Shown here: in pieces, positions 6,974 to 15,126 of the stretch
How the letters are laid out: every line of letters begins with the position of its first letter
Position numbering within the stretch: position 1 is the first letter of the stretch
NCBI RefSeq assembly: GCF_002869965.1
Contig: NZ_PEBS01000032.1
Coordinates: 1 to 60,915 of the forward strand
Length of the DNA stretch: 60,915 bases
Direction: 5' to 3'
From: Janthinobacterium sp. ROICE36
GTDB lineage: Bacteria; Pseudomonadota; Gammaproteobacteria; Burkholderiales; Burkholderiaceae_D
The notes under the pieces: model-generated
The model's input: only the letters and a program-made list of their open reading frames with translations
The model's database searches: none
What the model was told of the DNA's origin: nothing
Position numbers and translations under genes: made by a program

Positions 6974-7611
6974 GTGCCACCGCCTGCACTGAAGCGCAAT
7001 TCCTCCGGGACGTTGCAGACCACGAAATGACCGTGCTGCGTGACGATGGTGGCAACGGTCGGCATGCTCGCTTCTCGCGCCCCGGCACGGTCTGCATGCA
7101 CTTCGACCTGATTACCTGGCCCGGCTACCTCTGCTACACCGGCGACATGGGCACGTATGTATTTCAGCGGCTGACCGACATGTTTGAGTTTTTCCGTACC
7201 GACCGGGACTACAAAAAACGTAACGGCGCTAAATTGGCGGTCAACCTGTCGTACTGGGGTGAAAAGCTCCAGGCGACAGATCGCGACGGCTACCGGAAGT
7301 ATTCGGCTGAGAAGTTCAAGGCGAATGTCATGGACTGGATTGAACAACGGGGGCTGGCTGGAAAGCTCGGGCACGGCCTGCGCGACGAGCTTCAATCAGA
7401 AGTGCTGGACCATGCGGATGATGGCGCCGACGTAGCTTACAGAGCGGCGATGGACTTTGTCTGGAACGGGAAGCGCGTTTTTCCCGACTTTTACGAGGTA
7501 GATAGCGATGATTACTCGCACCGTTTCGTCTGGTGCTGCTACGCGTTGGCCTGGGGCATCGAGCAGTACGACGCGGCCAAGCGGCTGGCGGCAGAGGCGG
7601 TACCGGCATGA
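6970..7611 (+). CDS. Hypothetical phage protein, 213 aa
   Basis: It contains DNGG/HARFSRPGTVCMHFDLITWP and GDMGTYVFQRLTDMFEFFR near the N-terminus and a Trp/Tyr-rich C-terminus (HRFVWCCYALAWGIEQYDAA). Proteins of this look occur widely in early regions of tailed phages without assigned function. The ATG overlaps the previous stop by 4 bp. Confidence 0.65.
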   Translation: MSATACTEAQFLRDVADHEMTVLRDDGGNGRHARFSRPGTVCMHFDLITWPGYLCYTGDMGTYVFQRLTDMFEFFRTDRDYKKRNGAKLAVNLSYWGEKLQATDRDGYRKYSAEKFKANVMDWIEQRGLAGKLGHGLRDELQSEVLDHADDGADVAYRAAMDFVWNGKRVFPDFYEVDSDDYSHRFVWCCYALAWGIEQYDAAKRLAAEAVPA

Positions 7612-7639
7612 TGGCGCACGGCCCAGCGGGAGCGCCGCC

Positions 7640-8053
7640 ATGACGAAGCAAACCTACTTCCTCGTACACGACGAAGCACGGCGCCGGGCGGTTGAATTTG
7701 CCAAGACCGCACCGCCCGGCTGGATGGTCGTGTTTTCCGAGCCGAAGAAAAAGCGGGCCCAGGAAGAAAAGTATCACGCAATGATCGGCGAAATCGCCAA
7801 GCAGGTCGAGCACATCGGGCGCAAGTGGGATGCGGATGACATGAAGCGGCTGCTGGTGGACGAGTTTGCCGACGAAATGCGCCTGGCCGGCACGCCGCTG
7901 CACCACGACGGGCGCGTGACACCCAGCTTCGACGGGCGCCGGATCGTGCAGCTGGGCGTCCAGACCAGCGACTTCTACGTGAAGGAAGCCGCGCAGTTCA
8001 TAGAATTCCTATACGCCTTTGGCGCCGCGCGCGGTGTCGTTTTCTCAGAATAA
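7640..8053 (+). CDS. ninB: NinB-like recombination mediator
   Basis: The 137-residue protein has the NinB pattern: a short N-terminus, then KKKRAQEEKYHAMIGEIAKQ, KWDADDMKRLLVDEFADEMR, FDGRRIVQLGVQTSDFYVKE and FIEFLYAFGAARGVVFSE. In lambda, NinB (Orf) binds single-stranded DNA and SSB and supplies a RecFOR-like function. This fits the neighbouring erf, nuclease, ssb and rdgC genes. The ATG at 7640 has AGCGGGAG upstream; an 11-codon frame (7611-7643) bridges it to the previous gene. Confidence 0.8.
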   Translation: MTKQTYFLVHDEARRRAVEFAKTAPPGWMVVFSEPKKKRAQEEKYHAMIGEIAKQVEHIGRKWDADDMKRLLVDEFADEMRLAGTPLHHDGRVTPSFDGRRIVQLGVQTSDFYVKEAAQFIEFLYAFGAARGVVFSE

Positions 8054-8062
8054 GGAAATGCC

Positions 8063-9337
8063 ATGTTTTTCAAGAACCTTCAGATTTACCGCTTGCCCGC
8101 CCCTTGGGCAATGACGGCAACCACGCTCGAACAAGCGCTGGCGCCGCAGCAGTTCACGCCCGCCACCAGCATGGACCTGGTGCGCCAGGGCTGGGCCCCG
8201 CCGCGCGGCACCGGCCAGCCGCTGGTGCACGCCGTGGCCGACCAGTTCCTGCTGCAGTTGAAAACCGAGAAGAAGCTGCTGCCGTCGACCGTCATCAACC
8301 AGGTGGCCGCCGCCCGCGCGCTGGAAATGGAAGAAGCCCAGGGCTTCGCGCCCGGCAAGAAGGCGATGAAGGAACTGAAGGAGCGCGTCACCGACGAGTT
8401 GCTGCCGCGCGCGTTCGCCATTCTCAGTACCACCGCCGTGTGGATCGATCCAGTGAATGGATGGCTGGTGGTGGAGGCAGCCAGCCCGAGCAAGGCGGAC
8501 GAGGTGATCAAGTTGCTGCTGAAATCCGTCGACAAGTTGCCGCTGGAAAGCCTGCGCGTGCAGCGCTCCCCAGTGGGCGCGATGACGGAATGGCTGCAGG
8601 CGGACGAATCCCCTACCGGCTTCACGGTCGACCAGGATGCGATCATGCGCGCCACGGGCGAGAGCAAGGCCCAGGTGGCCTACAAGCGCCACACCTTGGA
8701 GGTGGACGATATCCGCCGCCATATCGCCGCCGGCAAGCAGTGCACCCGCCTGGCCATGACCTGGAACGACAAGATTTCCTTCGTGCTGGACGAGAGTCTG
8801 GCCATTAAGAGCGTCAAGGCGCTGGACATACTGCGGGAATGTGCGATTGGCGAGGCGGCCGACGAGCGCTTCGACAGCGACTTCACCTTGATGACTGGCG
8901 AGCTGGCCAAGATGCTGGCCGACCTGGTTGATGCGCTGGGTGGCGAAGCGGAGGTGGATGCGCGGCCGCCGGGCCCGGCCGTTGACGCGGCGCCGGCCAA
9001 AGGCCACGAGCCAGTGCGCGAACAGCGGGTGGTGCTGTCGCTGGATGATCATATTGCTGGCCAACTCGCACAGCGTGGTCTCACGATGCACGACCTGGAG
9101 CCTAGGGCAGCCGACGCCGTCCCACCCGGCGACGGCAGCGCGAGCGATGCGCTATACGAGCAGGCCGTGGCAATCGTTCGCACCAGCCAGCGTGCGTCCA
9201 TCGCCCTGGTGCAGCGCCATCTGAAAATCGGCTACAACCGCGCGGCCCGCCTGATCGAGGCGATGGGGGTCGCAGGCGTGATCAAGGGCACACAGGGCGT
9301 CTATACGGTGGCGGCCGTAACGGGAGCGGCAGCATGA
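8063..9337 (+). CDS. rdgC: RdgC recombination-associated protein fused to an FtsK-gamma domain
   Basis: Residues 1 to ~305 follow RdgC throughout: [51 protein letters not shown], and [20 protein letters not shown]. RdgC is a ring-forming double-stranded DNA-binding protein that limits RecA. After a ~55-residue linker, residues ~360-417 are a winged-helix FtsK-gamma domain ([37 protein letters not shown]), the part of FtsK that reads polar KOPS sequences. Ordinary RdgC ends at ~300 residues, so this is a true C-terminal addition of 120 residues in one open frame. It may target the RdgC ring to particular sites or to the dif region; that is inference. Confidence 0.88.
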   Translation: MFFKNLQIYRLPAPWAMTATTLEQALAPQQFTPATSMDLVRQGWAPPRGTGQPLVHAVADQFLLQLKTEKKLLPSTVINQVAAARALEMEEAQGFAPGKKAMKELKERVTDELLPRAFAILSTTAVWIDPVNGWLVVEAASPSKADEVIKLLLKSVDKLPLESLRVQRSPVGAMTEWLQADESPTGFTVDQDAIMRATGESKAQVAYKRHTLEVDDIRRHIAAGKQCTRLAMTWNDKISFVLDESLAIKSVKALDILRECAIGEAADERFDSDFTLMTGELAKMLADLVDALGGEAEVDARPPGPAVDAAPAKGHEPVREQRVVLSLDDHIAGQLAQRGLTMHDLEPRAADAVPPGDGSASDALYEQAVAIVRTSQRASIALVQRHLKIGYNRAARLIEAMGVAGVIKGTQGVYTVAAVTGAAA

Positions 9338-9759
9338 GCGGCGTGCGTACCCCTGACCTGCTTTTCGTAGCAGAAACGGGCCAGGACGACGGCTGCAGCC
9401 CGGAAACCGTGATCCGTGGCATGGGCGGACAAGCTGGTGTGGCGGTCGCCATCGACTTTGGCGCGAACAACCCGGGCATGCGCGAGGCCAACGCGCAGCA
9501 CCTGGTCGCCTGCTGGAATGCGCTCGATGGCCTGCCCGACGGCGCGCTCGATGGCGGCTGGAACGTGCGCAGCATGGGCGCCTACGCCAAAGGCCTGGAA
9601 GAAAAGCTGAGCGCGGCGAGCGCCCTGCTCCTGGCGATCAAGAAGCTCGACGACAGCGATGGCATCACCGATCACGACGAAGGCATGCCGTGCACGTCGG
9701 CCGAGTTCGATGAGGTGATGGTCAGCGTGCGCGAAGTCTTGAAAGGCAGCGCCACATGA
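9334..9759 (+). CDS. Hypothetical phage protein, 141 aa
   Basis: The start ATGA overlaps the rdgC stop. The middle reads [20 protein letters not shown] and the C-terminal third is acidic helical ([18 protein letters not shown]). Phage proteins with the [21 protein letters not shown] motif are common in host-takeover regions, but no function is known to me. Confidence 0.6.
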   Translation: MSGVRTPDLLFVAETGQDDGCSPETVIRGMGGQAGVAVAIDFGANNPGMREANAQHLVACWNALDGLPDGALDGGWNVRSMGAYAKGLEEKLSAASALLLAIKKLDDSDGITDHDEGMPCTSAEFDEVMVSVREVLKGSAT

Positions 9760-10073
9760 TCAACCGCCTCTACACCGTCAGCGCCACCCTGACGGCCGTC
9801 ATCATGGCCACCAGCGAACAGGAAGCAGAAATCCGCTTTAAGTCGAACTTTGGCGAGATCAAAGACCAGCCCATCGACGCGGTGGCCGATGAGGAAATTC
9901 GGACTGAGGGCGACCTTCCGGACGAGTGGACGGTTGACTGCCTGCCGTATGGCCCACGCGACAACGCGCTGACCATCGGCGAATTCCTGGACGTGCCGCC
10001 GCCACTGGTAGTGCGGGACACCAAAACCGTCGATATGTTTGCGGCACCGGGCGAGAAAGCGACTGCAGCATGA
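9756..10073 (+). CDS. Hypothetical phage protein, 105 aa
   Basis: It begins [20 protein letters not shown] and has an acidic middle (DQPIDAVADEEIRTEGDLPD). Overlaps both neighbours by 4 bp. The pattern of an N-terminal beta-strand pair plus EQEAEIRF helix is seen in several small phage proteins of unknown role. Confidence 0.6.
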   Translation: MINRLYTVSATLTAVIMATSEQEAEIRFKSNFGEIKDQPIDAVADEEIRTEGDLPDEWTVDCLPYGPRDNALTIGEFLDVPPPLVVRDTKTVDMFAAPGEKATAA

Positions 10074-10441
10074 GCGCAATGATCCTGCGCAGCGTGGCGG
10101 AAACGCTGCCGCGCTTCGCGTACCGATTTGCGAACGAGGTGGCCCTGCACGAGGGCATGGCGCAGGTGCTTACCGAAGCCGGAATCGAATTCCAGCGCGA
10201 GGTGGTGGCCGGGCCGAAGGATCGCTTCGACTTCCTCGTAGCGCCCGGCATCGTCATCGAGGCCAAGATTAAAGGTTCGCTGTCGCAGGCGCTCACGCAA
10301 ATCGCCCGATACGCCGCCCGGCCCGACGTTACAGCCGTGGTGCTGGTAACAACCAGGTTCTGGGGCAATGCAGGTGCCAAGGTCGACCAACTGCACGGCA
10401 AGCCAATGCGCATTATTAAACTGACAGGAGCATCGTTTTGA
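10070..10441 (+). CDS. Small PD-(D/E)XK nuclease-like protein
   Basis: The 123-residue protein has the minimal restriction-nuclease core: KDRFDFLVAPGIVIEAKIKG gives Asp54 and Glu64-x-Lys66, and TQIARYAAR gives Gln77-x3-Tyr81, the RecB-type QxxxY motif. It overlaps by 4 bp a truncated helicase gene, an arrangement in which a stand-alone nuclease and an SNF2/DEAD helicase act together. It may process phage replication forks or recombination intermediates. The nuclease assignment rests on motifs only. Confidence 0.6.
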   Translation: MSAMILRSVAETLPRFAYRFANEVALHEGMAQVLTEAGIEFQREVVAGPKDRFDFLVAPGIVIEAKIKGSLSQALTQIARYAARPDVTAVVLVTTRFWGNAGAKVDQLHGKPMRIIKLTGASF

Positions 10442-10875
10442 CTTCGACATACGGAACCATCAACTACACCGAGCGTTTCTGGCTGATCCAAGGCGAGCCA
10501 TTCGTGCGGGCACGACTCAAGCGCGTTTTCCCACGCGTACCGCATCACGCCGCTAAGCACATCTGCATTTCAGTGACGCCCGAGAATACGCGCGAACTGG
10601 CCTGGTTTATCGATCGGTACCCAATGGACGTCGACCGCCGCGACATCATGGACCGGCTGGCTGATCATCACCGGGACAGCGAGACGCGGCTGGCTGACCT
10701 GATGGCTGGCCATGTGACGCCTTTCGAGATCAAGCTCGCCAAGCCGGCACGCGAGTACCAGGCCTTCGCGGCGCAGATGCTTGAACTGAGAGGCGGCTTC
10801 TTGCTGGCCGACGACCTGGGCCTGGGCAAAACGGTTTCGGCCACCGAAATAACCATATTGGAGCAACCGCAATGA
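10438..10875 (+). pseudogene. Truncated SNF2/DEAD-type helicase (N-terminal remnant)
   Basis: It opens with TTG and has ~110 residues of N-terminal domain, then AREYQAFAAQMLEL and the Walker A loop GGFLLADDLGLGKTVSATEI, the typical start of an SNF2-like helicase core. Ten residues later the frame stops; motifs Ia to VI (normally ~350 more residues) are absent from the following sequence, which is occupied by a different gene. The most likely history is an internal deletion that removed the helicase body. A short ATP-binding fragment could still be made, but would lack the second RecA lobe. Confidence 0.65.
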
Positions 10876-11309
10876 TAAATAACGAGCAACACAATACACC
10901 CGTCAGTGTAACGCCCACCGATTCATTTCAGAGCTGCGTGCAGCCTTGGATGATGGCGTGCTTCGGCGCCAAAATCTCCGCTGACGGCGCCGAGCGCAAT
11001 CACCGCTTCCTCGAAGAGTCGCTGGAGCTGGTGCAGGCATGCGGCTGCACCGCCAGCGAGGCGCACCAGCTGGTCGACTATGTGTACGGTCGCCCGGTTG
11101 GCGAGCGCGCGCAGGAAGTCGGTGGCGTCATGGTCACGCTAGCCGCCCTGTGCCTGGCCCAAGGCTTGGACATGCAAGCCGCAGGCGAGATGGAGCTGGC
11201 CAGGATCTGGACGAAGGTCGAGGCGATCCGCGCCAAGCAGGCGGCCAAGCCGAAACACTCGCCGCTGCCGGCCGCAATTCCGCAAATGGCACCCGGGAGC
11301 ACGCCTTGA
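10872..11309 (+). CDS. MazG-like phage nucleotide pyrophosphohydrolase family protein
   Basis: The 145-residue protein has ERNHRFLEESLELVQACGCT, an all-alpha EExxE-type metal site, and later ERAQEVGGVMVTLAALCLAQ in place of the second ExxD helix. The family is widespread in tailed phages and is related to MazG/dUTPase-type NTP pyrophosphatases; substrate unknown. The second acidic site is partly Gly (EVGG), so activity is uncertain. The start overlaps the truncated helicase stop by 4 bp. Confidence 0.65.
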   Translation: MINNEQHNTPVSVTPTDSFQSCVQPWMMACFGAKISADGAERNHRFLEESLELVQACGCTASEAHQLVDYVYGRPVGERAQEVGGVMVTLAALCLAQGLDMQAAGEMELARIWTKVEAIRAKQAAKPKHSPLPAAIPQMAPGSTP

Positions 11310-11311
11310 AC

Positions 11312-11641
11312 ATGAGCGAGCACGACATGGTGGCCAAGCTGGTCGAGACCATCGAGCGCAATGCGCGCGCGGCGGCCGCCAAGGCAGAGGCAGAGCGACA
11401 GCCTCTGGCTTGGGTGAAGCTGGAGCGCTACGTCGAAATATCAGGCGATTCCGTCGATTCCGTGCAGGCCCGCCGCAAGGCTGGCAAGTGGCTCGACGGC
11501 AATCAATGCAAAATTGTGGATGGCCGGCTGTGGATCAACCTGCCGGCAGTAGAAGAATGGGTAGCAACATGGGAACAAGCAAGTCCAGTCCGCCAGGCGT
11601 CGAACTCCGGTCGGGCGTCCAAAGCGAATCGATCCGCATAA
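11312..11641 (+). CDS. xis: Phage excisionase (Xis-like, DUF1233 type)
   Basis: A winged-helix excisionase pattern is clear in the middle: WVKLERYVEISGDSVDSVQA, RRKAGKWLDG and KIVDGRLWINLPAVEEWVA. Such proteins bend the attachment site and direct the integrase toward excision. It overlaps the integrase start by ~85 bp in another frame, so the two are probably co-translated. A TTG at 11306, closer to GGGAG, is an alternative start. Confidence 0.8.
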   Translation: MSEHDMVAKLVETIERNARAAAAKAEAERQPLAWVKLERYVEISGDSVDSVQARRKAGKWLDGNQCKIVDGRLWINLPAVEEWVATWEQASPVRQASNSGRASKANRSA

Positions 11642-12756
11642 AATTCATGTACCGGGGAACTGAGTGCAGGGAAACGCTGAAGATTGCGCACAGCAAGGCA
11701 AACATCAAATACGCCGAGCGCCTGCGCGGCGAGATACTGAACGCAATTGCGTTGGGCAATTTCAGCTATGCCAAGTACTTCCCCGAATCGACGCAACTGA
11801 AGAAGTTCGGCTTGCAACCTCGGGGCAAGGATTTGACGGTCGGCGATTTGCTTAAACAGCAATTCGAAATCTATGAGCGCATCCTCGCGCCCAGTACCTT
11901 GAAAAGCTACAAACGCGTGCGCGACAAAATTCTGTTGGGGCAATGGGGCGACACCCTGCTCACCGACCTTACGCCGGCCGCGCTGCGCACCTGGATTGTC
12001 GATCTTTCGCTGAAGGCCACCTCGGTCCGTCAAATTCTCATCCCTCTGCGCGGCGCGCTGGAGCTCGCGATAAACGACGATCTGATCGACAGCAATCCGC
12101 TGGACCGGGTGAAATTGCAAAAAACCTTGGATCGCGACGCGTACAAGGCGGAATACGAAGTGGATCCGTTTTCCGCCCAGGAGATCGCGGCCATCCTCGG
12201 GGCGGCTCAGGGCCAGGCCAGGAACGTCTTTCAGTTTGCCTTTTACACAGGCATGCGCCCGAGTGAATACATCGCGTTACGCTGGGAATCGATCGACTGG
12301 GCCGGGTTCAAGGCGAAGGTGGAGCGCTCGCGCGTTATGGGTGAGTCGCGTGAGGAACTGAAGACGCGCGCCGGCCGCCGCCTGGTTGACCTGCGGCGCG
12401 GTGCCGTCGAGGCGCTGGTTGCACAAAAACAACATAGCTTCCTTGCTGGCGGCCTGGTGTTCCTTGATCCGGCCACCGGCCAGGGCTGGGACAACACGCA
12501 GCGCCTGAGCCTCTTCTGGGCGGCAATGATCAAGAAGGCCCAGGTCCGCTACCGCAATCCGTATCAAACAAGGCACACCTTCGCGTCGACGCTGCTGTCG
12601 ACGGGCGCCAACGCAATGTACGTGGCAAAGCAAATGGGGCATACCGATACGACCATGATCACACGAACGTATGGCCGCTGGGTAGAGCAGGAAGGTGGCG
12701 TGTTGCCTGATCAGTATTGCAAAATGACAGATGGGATTAAGGCTGGGACTGCTTAG
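11557..12756 (+). CDS. int: Tyrosine-family site-specific integrase
   Basis: Residues ~1-75 form a DUF3596-type arm-binding domain (SIRIKFMYRGTECRETLKIA), residues ~90-185 the core-binding SAM-like domain, and ~200-399 the catalytic domain with Arg in TGMRPSEYIALRW, His and Arg region in YQTRHTFASTLLSTGA, His in MGHTDTTMI and the nucleophile Tyr in TRTYGRWV. All catalytic elements look intact. The ATG at 11557 or 11569 is the likely start. As the last phage gene before host DNA, it marks the right end of the element; the attachment site should lie just downstream. Confidence 0.88.
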   Translation: MGSNMGTSKSSPPGVELRSGVQSESIRIKFMYRGTECRETLKIAHSKANIKYAERLRGEILNAIALGNFSYAKYFPESTQLKKFGLQPRGKDLTVGDLLKQQFEIYERILAPSTLKSYKRVRDKILLGQWGDTLLTDLTPAALRTWIVDLSLKATSVRQILIPLRGALELAINDDLIDSNPLDRVKLQKTLDRDAYKAEYEVDPFSAQEIAAILGAAQGQARNVFQFAFYTGMRPSEYIALRWESIDWAGFKAKVERSRVMGESREELKTRAGRRLVDLRRGAVEALVAQKQHSFLAGGLVFLDPATGQGWDNTQRLSLFWAAMIKKAQVRYRNPYQTRHTFASTLLSTGANAMYVAKQMGHTDTTMITRTYGRWVEQEGGVLPDQYCKMTDGIKAGTA

Positions 12757-12944
12757 TATTTTCGCCCACGTTTCGCCCATGGAAACGGCAAAACGACTGG
12801 AACCCGCATGGATGCTTGCTTGTGGCAGAAGAAAGCAAGTTATACAGAAAAAAGTACCCTCCGTCCTTGCAGCATAGAAAAGATATTTGAAAATAGCAAA
12901 AAATCGCGCCCGCCGGGCAGCGGCCACGCCGCCGCCTTGCCTGC
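12757..12944. other. Integrase 3' flank, probable attachment-site region
   Basis: The 188 bp between the integrase stop and rnfH hold no gene. They contain a 7-bp inverted repeat CTTGCTT/AAGCAAG (12815-12839) and two CGCCCA words (12768-12779 area). One end of the element must be here, but the other end is outside the window, so the att core cannot be defined. No tRNA or tmRNA 3' end is visible. Confidence 0.35.
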
Positions 12945-13241
12945 TCAGCCCTTCCCGGACTTGCCACTGGCGCGGCGTCGGCGCGCCTCCTTCGGGTCCG
13001 CCTGCAAGGGCCGGTACACTTCCACCCGGTCGTGCTCGTGCAAGACGGTATCGAGCGGCCTCTTCTTGCCATAGATGCCCACCATATTGATGCTCAGGTC
13101 GATGCCGGGGATGGCCTGCAGCAAGCCGCTCTGTGCCACCGCCTGCCCGATGGTACTACCTGCAGGCACGCGCAAGGAGCACTGGAACGTGCTGTCCGGC
13201 AGCGCGTGGCAAACCTGCACCTTGATGTCCGCCTCAGCCAT
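12945..13241 (-). CDS. rnfH: RnfH-family ubiquitin-like protein
   Basis: A 98-residue beta-grasp protein: VQVCHALPDSTFQCSLRVPA, GSTIGQAVAQSGLL and VGIYGKKRPLDTVLHEHDRV, ending with EVYRPLQADPKEARRRRASG. RnfH (YfjF) is almost always beside ratA and smpB; its molecular role is unclear. The gene overlaps ratA by 8 bp and is the first host gene after the phage element. Confidence 0.85.
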   Translation of the reverse strand: MAEADIKVQVCHALPDSTFQCSLRVPAGSTIGQAVAQSGLLQAIPGIDLSINMVGIYGKKRPLDTVLHEHDRVEVYRPLQADPKEARRRRASGKSGKG

Positions 13242-13665
13242 ACACCGTCTCCGCGCGCTTGCAGAAGGAATCGACCATGCTGTTGGCGATCATGCCGAAG
13301 ACGGGGCCGATGATCTGTTCGAGCACGCGGCTGGAAAACTCGTAGTGCAGGTCCAGTTCGATCTTGCAGGCATCGTCACGCAGGGCCTTGAAGGTCCACA
13401 CGCCATCGAGGGTCTTGAAAGGACCGTCCACCAGCTTCATCTTGATGGAACTCGGCGGCACGTTTTCGTTGGACGTGGTAAAGCTTTGGCGCACGCCGTG
13501 GTAATGTATGCCCACGCTGGCGACAACCGTGTTTTCGCCTCGCTCGCGAACCTCGACCGCACCACACCAGGGCAGGAATTTGGGATAATCCTCCACCGCC
13601 GCCACCAGCGCGAACATTTGTTCGGCGCTATAGCCGAGAAAAACTGATTTATGTACTACTGCCAT
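13234..13665 (-). CDS. ratA: RatA / Coq10-like START-domain protein
   Basis: 143 residues with the SRPBCC/START fold: SVFLGYSAEQMFALVAAVED, YPKFLPWCGAVEV, VDGPFKTLDGVWTF and FSSRVLEQIIGPVFGMIANS, as in Coq10 ubiquinone-binding proteins. E. coli RatA was reported to inhibit 70S formation when over-expressed, but a role in ubiquinone/respiratory function is equally suggested by the fold. Paired with rnfH and divergent from smpB, the standard arrangement. Confidence 0.85.
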   Translation of the reverse strand: MAVVHKSVFLGYSAEQMFALVAAVEDYPKFLPWCGAVEVRERGENTVVASVGIHYHGVRQSFTTSNENVPPSSIKMKLVDGPFKTLDGVWTFKALRDDACKIELDLHYEFSSRVLEQIIGPVFGMIANSMVDSFCKRAETVYG

Positions 13666-13757
13666 TGAAGAACCATTTGCTATGATGTTGGATATAGTGA
13701 TTTTATCGCGCTTGCGCGAGACAGTAGTTTAACCGACCCGCGCACATTTACCATCTC

Positions 13758-14207
13758 ATGACCATAGCAGACAACAGAAAAGCCTTCCACGACTACTTTA
13801 TCGAGGATCGCTACGAAGCGGGCATCGTGCTGGAAGGTTGGGAAGTCAAAGCCATCCGCGACGCCCGCGTACAAATCAAGGAAGCCTACGTTGTCGTCCG
13901 CGGCGACGAACTCTTCCTGTTCGGCGCGCATATCAGCGCCCTGCCGACCGCCTCCACCCATATCCACCCGGAAGCCGTGCGCACGCGCAAGCTGCTGCTG
14001 CACCGCACGGAAATGGACAAATTGATCGGCAAGGTGGAGCGCTCCGGCTATACGCTGGTGCCGCTCAATCTGCACTACAAGGGCGGCCGCGTGAAATGCG
14101 AAATCGGCCTGGCCAAGGGCAAGAAGCAGCACGACAAGCGGGCAGCGGAACGCGACCGCGACGGCGCGCGCGAAGTGCAGGCGGCAATGAAGTCACACCG
14201 CCGCTGA
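13758..14207 (+). CDS. smpB: SsrA-binding protein SmpB
   Basis: SmpB binds tmRNA and delivers it to stalled ribosomes for trans-translation. The 149-residue protein has the complete OB barrel: [60 protein letters not shown] and [20 protein letters not shown], with the basic tail [16 protein letters not shown] that mimics mRNA in the decoding centre. The tmRNA gene itself is not in the window. A strong terminator follows 37 bp after the stop. Confidence 0.95.
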   Translation: MTIADNRKAFHDYFIEDRYEAGIVLEGWEVKAIRDARVQIKEAYVVVRGDELFLFGAHISALPTASTHIHPEAVRTRKLLLHRTEMDKLIGKVERSGYTLVPLNLHYKGGRVKCEIGLAKGKKQHDKRAAERDRDGAREVQAAMKSHRR

Positions 14208-14244
14208 TCCGCCATTCTGTGCAGCGTGCTGCGACCGCACCGAC

Positions 14245-14273
14245 AAACCCGGCTATATGCCGGGTTTTATTTT
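14245..14273 (+). terminator. Rho-independent terminator of smpB
   Basis: A perfect 9-bp stem AAACCCGGC/GCCGGGTTT (14245-14253 with 14259-14267) with loop TATAT is followed by TATTTTG. It closes the smpB transcript. Confidence 0.85.
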
Positions 14274-14448
14274 GCCACTATCTGCGGCAAGCTGAAAAAA
14301 GCTCGGCGCGACAGGACTAAAACGGGGAAGGAATTAGATAAGGAATCAGATAAGGCGGGAAAAGACTGGCATCATCAAAAATACCATGGAAGGAAGCCGA
14401 GGTAAATCAGCTTGGCCGGCTTGGCCAACGAATGAATCAACAAAGTTC

Positions 14449-14506
14449 CGGATGCTTGCATGCTGCCTTGTACTACACCTGTACCACTCCACAGGACAAG
14501 CATCCG
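14449..14506. repeat. Inverted repeat downstream of the H-NS-like gene
   Basis: CGGATGCTTG (14449-14458) and CAAGCATCCG (14497-14506) form a perfect 10-bp inverted repeat around 38 bp that contain a smaller CCTGT/ACAGG hairpin. No T-run follows on either strand. The rest of the 14274-14519 gap shows no gene. It may stabilise the 3' end of the leftward H-NS-like mRNA. Confidence 0.5.
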
Positions 14507-14519
14507 AATGAACGGTGTA

Positions 14520-14828
14520 TTACACCTTCAGCAGATCGCGCGACTTGCCCGAATCGGTCCACTCTTTGACCCATTTCGGTTGACGGCCACGGCCAGTCCA
14601 TTGCTGCGTCGCATCGTCCGGATTGCGATAGCGCACTGCGACCGTGCCCGTTTTAGCGCGAATCCCTGTACCAACCAGGTCTTTTACGGAAACACCGACG
14701 CTCTGGGCAATGGCCAGGATTTGCTCGCGCGCTTTGGACATATCATCCTGTTCGCGTTTCTTCATTTGCTTCTTGATGTCGTCCTGCAAGGTGCGCAGTT
14801 CGGACAGGGATAAGCTCGACAAATCCAT
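14520..14828 (-). CDS. H-NS family nucleoid-associated protein
   Basis: The 102-residue protein has an N-terminal helical oligomerisation part (LSELRTLQDDIKKQMKKRE) and the C-terminal H-NS DNA-binding motif: VAVRYRNPDDATQQWTGRGR then QPKWVKEW, where TGRGRQP inserts in the minor groove of A+T-rich DNA. It probably silences foreign or A+T-rich genes. AAGGAAAT precedes the ATG. The A+T-rich 600 bp upstream of it could be autoregulatory. Confidence 0.88.
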   Translation of the reverse strand: MDLSSLSLSELRTLQDDIKKQMKKREQDDMSKAREQILAIAQSVGVSVKDLVGTGIRAKTGTVAVRYRNPDDATQQWTGRGRQPKWVKEWTDSGKSRDLLKV

Positions 14829-14996
14829 GATATTTCCTTGTGTGAGTTGAAAAATATAACTGAACAGTTAAATTCTATCCAATTGTAACGCGACTGAGGT
14901 GATTTTTCTGAAGATTTGATTGTTTTTTACAATTCTTTTACCAAAAACCCTACTTTCCCGGCTTTCAAGCGATGCAAGTCTTCAATCAAGGGGGCG

Positions 14997-15027
14997 GGTA
15001 TCGCACATGGACCGCCTGTGCGATACC
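14997..15027. repeat. Perfect 11-bp inverted repeat
   Basis: GGTATCGCACA (14997-15007) and TGTGCGATACC (15017-15027) are exact complements around a 9-base loop. There is no T-run, so a terminator is unlikely; an operator or an RNA hairpin is possible. Confidence 0.6.
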
Positions 15028-15097
15028 TCTGCCTTATGCGCCTGCGATTCAATACAGCGCCATCGGCTGTATTTATTTTGCAGTACTTTTTGTTTCA

Positions 15098-15126
15098 TTG
15101 CAATTTATAGTAATTATAAATTGCAA
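15098..15126. repeat. Perfect 12-bp A+T-rich inverted repeat
   Basis: TTGCAATTTATA (15098-15109) and TATAAATTGCAA (15115-15126) are exact complements around GTAAT. The composition suits H-NS-type minor-groove binding or a regulator dimer site. It lies 270 bp upstream of the H-NS-like start. Confidence 0.6.

Noticed and set aside
1..12756. Calling a complete prophage
   Set aside because: No structural, terminase, lysis or repressor genes are in the window, so only an arm of the element can be supported.
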